From Geodermatophilaceae bacterium (GTDB lineage Bacteria; Actinomycetota; Actinomycetes; Mycobacteriales; Geodermatophilaceae): a stretch of 5,351 nt of DNA. Positions 1 to 5,351 of the stretch are shown here, one piece after another. Location of the stretch: NCBI GenBank assembly GCA_013811975.1, contig JACCUF010000408.1, positions 1 to 5,351 on the forward strand, read 5' to 3'. Position numbers and translations under genes: made by a program. Within the stretch, counting starts at the first letter, position 1. Every line of letters starts with the position of its first letter. The notes under the pieces are model-generated. The model worked only from the letters and a program-made list of their open reading frames with translations, was not told the origin of the DNA and did not search any database.

Positions 1-94
1 AACGCCCGGTCCCATTCCGAACCCGGAAGCTAAGCCTCTCAGCGCCGATGGTACTGCGCGGGGGACCGCGTGGGAGAGTAGGACGCTGCCGGAC
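1..94 (+). rRNA. rrf: 5S ribosomal RNA, 3' part (5' end outside window)
   Basis: This is the 3' three quarters of a 5S rRNA, a structural RNA of the large ribosomal subunit. The conserved loop B/helix III/loop C block (CCCATTCCGAACCCGG, from about base 11) and the following GAAGCTAAGCC are diagnostic. Bases 56-61 pair with 66-71 around a GGGA tetraloop (62-65), forming the helix IV hairpin, and GAGAGTAGG follows as the loop E strand. The piece ends with GCTGCCGGAC, which would pair with the missing 5' strand. By comparison with the roughly 115-120 nt usual for actinobacterial 5S, about 20-25 bases are missing before base 1. The exact 3' end is estimated to within a base or two. It is presumably the last gene of a 16S-23S-5S operon lying to the left. 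Confidence 0.96.
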
Positions 95-104
95 ATCTTC
101 CACT

Positions 105-144
105 GAGGGGGCTGGTGCCTTGTGCACTGGCCCCCTCTTCTCTG
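105..144 (+). terminator. Intrinsic terminator of the rRNA operon
   Basis: GAGGGGGC (105-112) pairs perfectly with GCCCCCTC (130-137). The inner bases can extend the stem (GGTGC against GCACT, with a G-T pair), leaving a small loop. A pyrimidine-rich TCTTCTCT tract follows at about 137-144. It starts about 10 bases after the 5S 3' end, where an rRNA operon terminator is expected. The T tract is interrupted by C, as is common in GC-rich actinobacteria. Confidence 0.85.
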
Positions 145-196
145 TCCGGCGCAGAGTCGTCATGCTTGGTATGTGTTGTGCGTCGAATCCGGCGCG

Positions 197-203
197 AGAG
201 GAG
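197..203 (+). promoter_or_regulatory. Ribosome binding site that fixes the start of the TPR-like gene
   Basis: AGAGGAG lies five bases before the ATG at 209. It decides between this ATG and the upstream in-frame ATG at 122, which lies inside the terminator hairpin and has no Shine-Dalgarno sequence. Confidence 0.8.
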
Positions 204-208
204 TACCC

Positions 209-1789
209 ATGAGCACGCCGTCTCGCGGTGCCGGCCGCCCGGGCCGCAGCGGAGCTCCCAAGGGCCGCTCCGGGGGTTCGACCCAGGGCCGCGCCAACCC
301 GCGGGGTGCTGGCGGCAAGGGTCAGGGTCAAAGCCGCGGTACGTCGGGACGTGGCGATGTCCGCGGTTCCCGACAGGAGCCCGGTGCCTCCCGATGGTCT
401 GCCTCGGGCACATCCGCCAATCGCTCGAGTAACAGCGGCAAGCCTCGAGGGACCTCGGGCGGCACCCGCGCCGAAAGCGCCGGTAACCGGGGTTCGGGAG
501 CAGAAAGTGCTCGACGATCTAGTGCCTCGGGCGGACCTGCGGCATCTGGCCGCTCGGCGTCGGGCCAACCGCGGTCGACGGGACGGCCGCCAGCGGCCGC
601 GAGGGGGCGAGCTGGCTCCACGGCGTCAGAACGAACAGGCGCGAGCGAGGACGCAACGCAGCGCCGCCATCGACCGACCTCCAGGCCAGCCGCCTCGGGG
701 GCTGACGGTTCGCCCGCGCGAGCGGGCAGGCCCCGACAAGGTTCTGTCGGCCGTGGCTCCTGGGACCGGGGCCGATCGGAGCGGACCAACCCGCAGAGCA
801 CGGAGCAGCCGCGTGGTGCGGATCGCTCGCGCGCCCGGGATCGGACGCCGAGTGGCGATGGCAGCCGCGGCACCCCCCGTGGCGGTGCAGCCTCAGGCGG
901 CTCAGCACGTATCGGCGGTTCCTACAGTTCCCGAGGGCGGGCCGAGCCGAGGACGACCGGTTCCGCTGCCCGAGCGGGCCAACGGGACAACCAGCGAGAC
1001 GACCGGCGCCCGGAGGCGCCGAAGTCGGCCGTAGACGCCGGTCCGCCAATCCCGGACTGGGCCCAACCGAACATGCTCGAGGACGCCGTACGCGACGAGC
1101 TGTCCTCGCTGGCTCATGCGAATGCCACCACCGTGGCCGGCCACCTCGTGGCCACCGGTGAGTACCTCGACGAGGATCCCGGGCTGGCACTGGCTCACGC
1201 TCGAGCGGCCCGTGCCAGTGCGTCACGCCTTGCCTGCGTCCGAGAGGCCGTCGGGGTGGCGGCCTACCACGCGGGCGAGTATGCCGAGGCATCCCGTGAG
1301 CTGCGCGCCTATCGCCGGCTGTCCGGCCGCGCGGAGTATCTCGCCGTCCTAGCCGACTGCGAGCGAGCGGCTGGGCGTCCGGATGCAGCACTGCGACTGT
1401 TGGCCGATGCCGCACCCAGTCATCCTGGGCATTCCGAATGGGTTGAACAGCAGATCGTCGAGGCCGGTGCCCGGCGCGACCTAGGGGAGGCCAGTGGCGC
1501 CATCCTGGTCCTGCGAGATGCCTTGACGGCAATCCGGAAAGGGGCCGGGGTCGACGCCGATGATCTGCTTCGACTCCGCTACGCCTACGCCGATGGGCTG
1601 GAGGCGGCTGGACGCGACGAGGAGGCTGTCGCGGAGTTCACCGCGATCGCCGAGTCCGATGACAGCGAGATGACCGACGCGGCTCAGCGTGCAGGCCCGT
1701 CACGGAACAAGGACAAAGACGGCTATGACGCCGACCCCGACGTGGACGTGGACGTGGACGGGGCTGGGTCGCTGCGGGAGGACGCGTGA
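209..1789 (+). CDS. TPR-like helical protein with long Arg/Gly/Ser-rich disordered N-terminus
   Basis: The product is 526 residues with three parts. Residues 1 to about 280 are low-complexity and almost entirely G, S, R, A, P and T, with many RG/SG/GR steps, few hydrophobic residues and strong positive charge, so they should be disordered. Residues about 283-495 are helical and TPR-like; landmarks are PDWAQ (282-286), REAVGVAAYHAGEYAEA (345-361), ADCERAAGRPDAAL (382-395) and LRYAYADGLEAAGRDEEAV (455-473). This domain resembles, from memory, an actinobacterial family usually annotated as tetratricopeptide repeat protein; its function is not established. TPR folds commonly bind proteins. Residues about 500-526 are an acidic tail containing DVDVDVD. 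No signal peptide or membrane segment is visible, so it is probably cytoplasmic. The ATG at 209 is chosen for its Shine-Dalgarno sequence. The first gene after the rRNA terminator, it overlaps the epimerase gene by four bases. The N-terminal region is much longer than the short RG-rich leaders I recall in relatives. Confidence 0.85.
   Translation: MSTPSRGAGRPGRSGAPKGRSGGSTQGRANPRGAGGKGQGQSRGTSGRGDVRGSRQEPGASRWSASGTSANRSSNSGKPRGTSGGTRAESAGNRGSGAESARRSSASGGPAASGRSASGQPRSTGRPPAAARGRAGSTASERTGASEDATQRRHRPTSRPAASGADGSPARAGRPRQGSVGRGSWDRGRSERTNPQSTEQPRGADRSRARDRTPSGDGSRGTPRGGAASGGSARIGGSYSSRGRAEPRTTGSAARAGQRDNQRDDRRPEAPKSAVDAGPPIPDWAQPNMLEDAVRDELSSLAHANATTVAGHLVATGEYLDEDPGLALAHARAARASASRLACVREAVGVAAYHAGEYAEASRELRAYRRLSGRAEYLAVLADCERAAGRPDAALRLLADAAPSHPGHSEWVEQQIVEAGARRDLGEASGAILVLRDALTAIRKGAGVDADDLLRLRYAYADGLEAAGRDEEAVAEFTAIAESDDSEMTDAAQRAGPSRNKDKDGYDADPDVDVDVDGAGSLREDA
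1739..1760 (+). repeat. Tandem hexamer GACGTG, about 3.7 copies
   Basis: Three full GACGTG units and a partial fourth run in frame and encode Asp-Val repeats (residues 511-517) in the acidic tail of the TPR-like protein. Because the unit is six bases, gain or loss of copies keeps the reading frame. Confidence 0.8.
1777..1781 (+). promoter_or_regulatory. Ribosome binding site of the epimerase gene
   Basis: GGAGG, inside the last codons of the TPR-like gene, lies four bases before the GTG at 1786. It supports that GTG as the start and suggests reinitiation or translational coupling across the GTGA overlap. Confidence 0.7.
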
Positions 1790-2859
1790 GGGTACTGCTC
1801 ACCGGCGCCGCCGGATTCATCGGCTCGCACATCGCCGAGGCCCTGACCGGATCAGGCCACGACATCGTCGCTCTTGACAGCTACCTTCCGGCCGCGCACG
1901 GCGCCCAGATCCAAGCGGACCGGCTCAATCCCGACGAAATTCGCATTCATCGGGTCGACGTCCGCGACCCCTCAGGTGTCTACGACCTGCTGGCAGGCGT
2001 TGACGTCGTCTGCCATCAAGCCGCCATGGTGGGCAACGGTGTCGATGCCGCGGACCTACCGGAGTACGTGACGCACAACGACTTCGGCACCGCCGTTGTG
2101 CTAGCGGCGATGCACGAAGCGAAAGTGTCCCGCCTGGTACTGGCCAGTTCGATGGTCGTGTATGGGGAAGGGGCCTACAACTGCTCCGAGCACGGCCTGG
2201 TCGAGCCGTCCGCACGTACCCGAACCGACCTCGAGGCGGACAACTTCGAGCCGGGATGCCCGCACTGCGCGCGTGCACTGTCCTGGGCAACGGTGTCCGA
2301 GGATGCGCCGATCGCTCCTCGCAGCATCTACGCAGCGACGAAGGTCGCCCAGGAACACCTAGGTCAGGCCTGGGCGATCCAGACCGGCGGCCGAGTCCTG
2401 GCTCTGCGTTACCACAACGTGTACGGCCCGCGGATGCCTCGGGACACCCCCTACGCCGGGGTGGCGGCCATCTTCCGTTCTGCCTTGGAGCATGGGCAGG
2501 CGCCGTCGGTGTTCGAAGACGGTGGCCAGACTCGGGACTTCGTTCATGTGGAGGACGTTGCAGGCGCCAATCTCGCAGCCATCGAGAACCTCGACGCGTC
2601 CGTCGTCGAAGGGAGCCTGCGGGCGTACAACGTGTGCTCGGGCCAGCCCACCACGATCGGCGAGATGGCGAGCATCCTCGCCGGGGCCACGGGTGGCCCC
2701 GTGCCGAGGATCACCGGGGAGTACCGCGCCGCCGACGTCAGGCACGTCGTGGCCTCACCTGAGCGCGCTGCGCGCGAACTGGGGTTCAGCGCCCAGATCG
2801 GACCCGAGGAGGGCATCGCCGCGTTCGCGCACGCTCCGCTACGCGGCTCGACATCCTGA
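1786..2859 (+). CDS. NAD-dependent epimerase/dehydratase (extended SDR), dTDP-L-rhamnose 4-epimerase-like
   Basis: A 357-residue extended short-chain dehydrogenase/reductase, full length for nucleotide-sugar epimerases and dehydratases. The NAD(P)-binding TGAAGFIGSH motif lies at residues 6-15, with D31 ending the second strand, as usual for NAD binding. The catalytic triad is S122 (in SSMVVYG), Y182 and K186 (IYAATK). RYHNVYGP (208-215) and TRDFVHVEDVA (249-259) are typical substrate-side motifs. Between the serine and YxxxK sits an insertion with C133xxH136 and C158xxC161, a possible metal knuckle. Actinobacterial relatives with this insertion are, from memory, often annotated as dTDP-L-rhamnose 4-epimerase (WbiB-like), which would make dTDP-6-deoxy-L-talose; UDP-sugar 4-epimerase is the main alternative. 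It is cytoplasmic and would supply activated sugar for surface glycans. The start is GTG, overlapping the upstream stop as GTGA behind a GGAGG ribosome site. The family is sure; the substrate is not. Confidence 0.9.
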   Translation: MRVLLTGAAGFIGSHIAEALTGSGHDIVALDSYLPAAHGAQIQADRLNPDEIRIHRVDVRDPSGVYDLLAGVDVVCHQAAMVGNGVDAADLPEYVTHNDFGTAVVLAAMHEAKVSRLVLASSMVVYGEGAYNCSEHGLVEPSARTRTDLEADNFEPGCPHCARALSWATVSEDAPIAPRSIYAATKVAQEHLGQAWAIQTGGRVLALRYHNVYGPRMPRDTPYAGVAAIFRSALEHGQAPSVFEDGGQTRDFVHVEDVAGANLAAIENLDASVVEGSLRAYNVCSGQPTTIGEMASILAGATGGPVPRITGEYRAADVRHVVASPERAARELGFSAQIGPEEGIAAFAHAPLRGSTS

Positions 2860-2875
2860 TCTGATCGCAGACCCG

Positions 2876-3907
2876 TCAGACAGTTTGGGCCGCCGGCAGC
2901 CGCACTTCGAATCGGCAGCCGCCGTCCTGATTGTTGACCTCGATCCGGCCGCTCTGCGCCTCGACGAGCGAGCGCGCTATGGCCAGACCCAGGCCGGCGC
3001 CGGCTGGTTCGCCGGTACGGTCCGAGGTTGTCGAACGGGCCGGGTCGGTGCCCCGGAAGGCCACGTCGAAAACCCGGGGCAGATCGGTCACCGGGATTCC
3101 GCCGCAGCGATCGTCCACCCGCAGGTACACCTCGCCGCCCTCCTGTCCGGTCGCCACTACCACGGTGCCGTCGGCGGGCGTGTGGCGCACGGCGTTGGCA
3201 ACCAGGTTGCGTACGACGCGGGCCAGTTCCTGGTCGCTGGCCAGCGCCAGTGCCGGCATCGCCGCCGGGCGGCTCTCCAGGCGTACCCCACGGAGTTCGG
3301 CGGGGCCCCGAGCACCGAGAACCACCGTGTCGACCACCTCGTCGATGGCCACTGCCTCCAAGGTGAGATTCAGGGCACCGGCGGTCACCCGGGAGAGTTC
3401 GAAGAGATCTTCGACCATGATCGAGAGCCGCTCGGTCTCCCGCCGGATCCGTCCCGCGTAATCGGCGGTGGCCGCCGGTCCGATGACCAGCCCGTCCTCC
3501 AGCGCCTCGCTCATCGCTCGAACTCCGGCCAGCGGTGTCCGAAGGTCGTGGCTGATCCAGGCGACGAGTTCGCGGCGGGACGCCTCCACGGCACGTTCAC
3601 GCTCGTGCGCCTCTCGTTCCCAGATCGTGGCCGCGGCCAACCGGCGGCCGAGCAGCACCGCCGTGGGCACGGTCACCGCGGCGGCCACCCCGCAGACGAT
3701 GAGCGTGCGTCCCAGTTCCGTGGTGAACATGAACCCGCTGGTCCCCAGAATTCCGGCGAAGATGACCACGACTGGAACCAGCGCCAGCACGACGACGTTC
3801 ACCGTGGTCGAGCAGACGGTGAGTTTCCGCATGCCCCAGACCGACAGCACCGCCACCGGGATGGTGCAGGCGAGGACGAGCGGCGCGATGTGTAGGAACT
3901 CGGTCAC
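2876..3907 (-). CDS. Membrane-bound sensor histidine kinase (HisKA/HATPase_c)
   Basis: A 343-residue sensor kinase that should autophosphorylate and pass phosphate to the regulator encoded just upstream. Three hydrophobic segments lie at about residues 7-26, 36-55 and 68-87, joined by short loops, so there is no extracytoplasmic sensor domain. About 30 charged residues, probably coiled coil, lead to the H-box WISHDLRTPLAG with phospho-acceptor H120; no HAMP domain is evident. ATP-binding motifs follow: N-box RNLVANAVRHTP (N234, N238), G1-box VDDRCGGIP (264-272), F-box LPRVFDVAFRG (277-286) and G2-box GAGLGLAIAR (303-312). C268 occupies the position of the usual first glycine of the G1-box; I recall CGGIP in many actinobacterial kinases, so this need not impair it. 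The start is GTG, 6 bp after the regulator stop, with AAAGG 11 bases upstream inside the regulator gene. The signal sensed is unknown. Confidence 0.95.
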   Translation of the reverse strand: MTEFLHIAPLVLACTIPVAVLSVWGMRKLTVCSTTVNVVVLALVPVVVIFAGILGTSGFMFTTELGRTLIVCGVAAAVTVPTAVLLGRRLAAATIWEREAHERERAVEASRRELVAWISHDLRTPLAGVRAMSEALEDGLVIGPAATADYAGRIRRETERLSIMVEDLFELSRVTAGALNLTLEAVAIDEVVDTVVLGARGPAELRGVRLESRPAAMPALALASDQELARVVRNLVANAVRHTPADGTVVVATGQEGGEVYLRVDDRCGGIPVTDLPRVFDVAFRGTDPARSTTSDRTGEPAGAGLGLAIARSLVEAQSGRIEVNNQDGGCRFEVRLPAAQTV

Positions 3908-3913
3908 GTGTGG

Positions 3914-4618
3914 TCAGGCCTTTCGGTCATAGCGATAACCGGTGCCCCAGACGGTGATGATCCGGGTCGGCTGTAACGGGTCATCCTCCACCTTGCGCCG
4001 AAGCCTCTTGATGTGCACGGTGACCGTCGAATGGTCACCGAAAGACCAGCCCCACACCTGATCGAGCAGTTGCTCCCGCGTAAAGGCTTGGCCGGAATGG
4101 GACATCAAGAAGGCGAGCAGATCGAATTCTCGGGCAGTCAGTCCAACCTGTTGGCCGCGCAAGTTCGCGATCCGCGCCGGCCCGTCCACCACGAGGTCGC
4201 CGTCGGTGACCAAGACCCCCGGTTTCGCCGACGTCGAGGCCCGGCGCAATACCGAGGCGACCCGCAGGGCGAGTTCGCGGGGACTGAACGGCTTGGTTAC
4301 GTAGTCGTCCGCGCCGACCTCGAGACCCAGCACTCGATCGGCCTCCTCGCCCAGGGCGGTCACCATGATGATCGGTATCGGACTCGTCCGGCGCAGCTCA
4401 CGGCACACGTCGATGCCACTGATATCGGGCAGCATCAGATCGAGAATGATCAGGTCAGGGTCCAGGCTGCTGACCGCGGCCAAGGCGTCCGACCCGCGAT
4501 CGAAGACGGTGACCTGGTATCCGTCGCGCTCCAGATAGCGCGCCACGACGTCGCGGACGGTCGCGTCATCCTCGACCACCATGATCCGCTGGGCGCGGGG
4601 TTCCGGTGCGTCGTTCAC
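3914..4618 (-). CDS. OmpR/PhoB-family response regulator
   Basis: A 234-residue two-component regulator, normal length for the family. The receiver domain (about 11-127) has the acidic pair D17/D18 in IMVVEDD, phospho-acceptor D60 in LIILDLMLP, T87 in MVTALG and K109 in VTKPFSP. A short linker leads to a winged-helix DNA-binding domain (about 137-230) with LTAREFDLLAFL (160-171), TREQLLDQVWG (180-190), the recognition-helix region TVTVHIKRLRRKVEDD (198-213) and wing GTGYRYD (225-231). The frame stays open upstream to about 5080, but those codons are the shadow of the membrane protein gene. The GTG at 4618 is chosen because it gives the usual short leader before the first receiver strand and overlaps the upstream stop as GTGA; the adjacent GTG at 4621 would add one residue. 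Its partner is the kinase 6 bp downstream. Target genes cannot be read from this window; autoregulation of the unit is plausible. Confidence 0.96.
   Translation of the reverse strand: MNDAPEPRAQRIMVVEDDATVRDVVARYLERDGYQVTVFDRGSDALAAVSSLDPDLIILDLMLPDISGIDVCRELRRTSPIPIIMVTALGEEADRVLGLEVGADDYVTKPFSPRELALRVASVLRRASTSAKPGVLVTDGDLVVDGPARIANLRGQQVGLTAREFDLLAFLMSHSGQAFTREQLLDQVWGWSFGDHSTVTVHIKRLRRKVEDDPLQPTRIITVWGTGYRYDRKA
3919..3923 (-). promoter_or_regulatory. Probable ribosome binding site of the histidine kinase
   Basis: AAAGG on the minus strand, inside the last codons of the regulator gene, lies 11 bases before the GTG start of the kinase. The spacing is a little long, but no better site lies near this GTG, so coupling to translation of the regulator is likely. 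Confidence 0.45.
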
Positions 4619-5351
4619 CACGAGGTGTCCATCAGGACGGCCACTGTCCCCGCAGCGGCAACCTGGGCGGCCAGCCAGCCACGATGCCGGTCCGGCCCGG
4701 TGGCTGCGGCCAGCGGGATGACCCAGACCATGAACGGCAGCCAGATGCGCTCCACTTCGGACTTCGACAGGCCGCTCAGCGTGGCGGCCAGCATGGCCAG
4801 CAGGGCCGCCGCGGCCAACCAGTAGGCCGGAGGTACGCGGGTGCCTATCCGCCGGACCCGATGGACCGCGGCCCCGATCCCGGCGACCACCGCCGGTCCG
4901 ACCGCGATCGCGAGCACGGCGGCGTTCGCCCAGATCCAGTAGGAGTACGGCCGGCGTGCCCCGATGCCCTCGTAGTAGCGGATCACCAGCTCCGACTGCC
5001 CCTCGAACCACCAGAAACCGGCCGCGGCAAAGGCCAGCGTCACCGCGCCGGCTCCGATCGCCGCGGGAAGGATCGGCCACCAGGATCGGCGCAGGACGAG
5101 AACCGCCGCCGCGACCGGGAGTAACAGAACCAGACCGTAGGACATGAAAAGCGTTGCACCCAGTCCGATTCCGGCACCGAGGACAAGCGCCACCCCGCGC
5201 GCCCGCCCTCGATGCGCGAGGGCGAGGGCGCCGAGTGCGATGGACCAGGCGCTGAGCGCCATGAAGATGCCGTCGGCCGAGACCACAAGCCAGATCACCG
5301 CAGGGGTCAGGGCCAAGAATGGGGCTGCCCGGCGCGCCGTGGTCTGGTCCC
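4615..5351 (-). CDS. Polytopic membrane protein, C-terminal part (GT-C glycosyltransferase-like), 5' end outside window
   Basis: The frame is open to the right edge and codes for at least 244 residues, so the N-terminus is missing. About seven or eight hydrophobic helices rich in Ala, Val and Leu are separated by short loops, many of them arginine-rich, indicating an integral cytoplasmic-membrane protein. Landmarks are VVSADGIFMALSAW near the fragment start, a loop with FWWFEG and RYYEGIG, the aromatic stretch YSYWIWAN, and SEVERIWLPF before the last helices. This pattern resembles, from memory, actinobacterial integral membrane proteins sometimes annotated as GT-C-fold (polyprenyl-phosphate-sugar-dependent) glycosyltransferases. 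The catalytic acidic loop of GT-C enzymes is normally near the N-terminus, outside this window, so activity cannot be confirmed. The stop overlaps the regulator start as GTGA, so it is co-translated with the two-component system. A TTG at 5316 is an unlikely start because the hydrophobic, in-frame sequence continues upstream of it. Confidence 0.8.
   Translation of the reverse strand, partial: DQTTARRAAPFLALTPAVIWLVVSADGIFMALSAWSIALGALALAHRGRARGVALVLGAGIGLGATLFMSYGLVLLLPVAAAVLVLRRSWWPILPAAIGAGAVTLAFAAAGFWWFEGQSELVIRYYEGIGARRPYSYWIWANAAVLAIAVGPAVVAGIGAAVHRVRRIGTRVPPAYWLAAAALLAMLAATLSGLSKSEVERIWLPFMVWVIPLAAATGPDRHRGWLAAQVAAAGTVAVLMDTSW

Noticed and set aside
145..196. A promoter for the TPR-like gene between the rRNA terminator and the ribosome site
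   Set aside because: A promoter is expected here, but I see no convincing -10/-35 pair; TATGTG around 169-174 is too weak to call.
122..208. Upstream in-frame ATG at 122 as the start of the TPR-like protein
   Set aside because: It lies within the rRNA terminator hairpin, lacks a ribosome binding site, and encodes a Cys/Trp/His-containing stretch unlike the rest; the ATG at 209 has AGAGGAG at ideal spacing.
228..1034. Long open frames overlapping the disordered region on both strands (for example 228-1034 plus and 519-1532 minus)
   Set aside because: GC-rich sequence lacks stop codons in all frames. These frames give Arg/Pro-rich products with no recognisable domain, and the 209-1789 frame has the ribosome site and a recognisable C-terminal domain.
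2857..2880. The TCTGA/TCAGA inverted repeat as a bidirectional terminator
   Set aside because: Only five base pairs, an 11-base loop and no T tract on either side; reported only as a weak observation.
2492..3895. A 467-codon plus-strand frame spanning the convergent junction
   Set aside because: It is antisense to the histidine kinase, whose H, N, G1, F and G2 boxes are all intact, and overlaps the end of the epimerase; its product has no recognisable domain.
4619..5080. N-terminal extension of the response regulator frame to about 5080
   Set aside because: The extension is Arg/Gly-rich shadow of the membrane protein gene in another frame, and the receiver domain is complete from the GTG at 4618.
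5314..5316. TTG at 5316 as the true start of the membrane protein
   Set aside because: The same frame continues open to the window edge with plausible protein sequence, and the fragment is too short to be a whole protein of this type.

Overview
The window is GC-rich, uses G/C at most third codon positions, starts genes with GTG as readily as ATG, and carries a 5S rRNA of the actinobacterial type. I read it as chromosomal DNA of an actinobacterium (Actinomycetota); I cannot name the genus. It is densely coding, with no mobile elements, tRNAs or CRISPR array.

Plus strand, 1-2859. The window opens inside a 5S rRNA gene (the 3' three quarters), the end of an rRNA operon, followed by a strong hairpin terminator. 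About 70 bases later a two-gene unit begins. Its first gene encodes a protein with a very long Arg/Gly/Ser-rich disordered N-terminus, a helical TPR-like domain of a family widespread in actinobacteria, and an acidic tail. Its second gene overlaps the first by four bases (GTGA) and encodes an extended-SDR NAD-dependent sugar epimerase/dehydratase carrying a CxxH...CxxC insertion, most like dTDP-L-rhamnose 4-epimerase-type enzymes.

Minus strand, 5351-2876. Three genes run toward the epimerase, in transcription order: a polytopic membrane protein (its N-terminus lies beyond the right edge; GT-C glycosyltransferase-like by general appearance), an OmpR/PhoB-type response regulator, and a membrane-bound HisKA histidine kinase with no extracytoplasmic domain. 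The regulator start overlaps the membrane protein stop (GTGA), and only 6 bp separate regulator and kinase, so the three look like one transcript. The two units converge with 16 bp between stop codons.

Working together: kinase and regulator clearly form a two-component system, and its co-transcribed membrane protein is a plausible output or sensory partner. The epimerase and membrane protein could both serve cell-envelope glycan assembly, but that is inference from context. I found no convincing new system. The points most worth a second look are the expanded disordered region beside the rRNA operon, the putative metal knuckle inside the epimerase, and the three-gene envelope/two-component unit.
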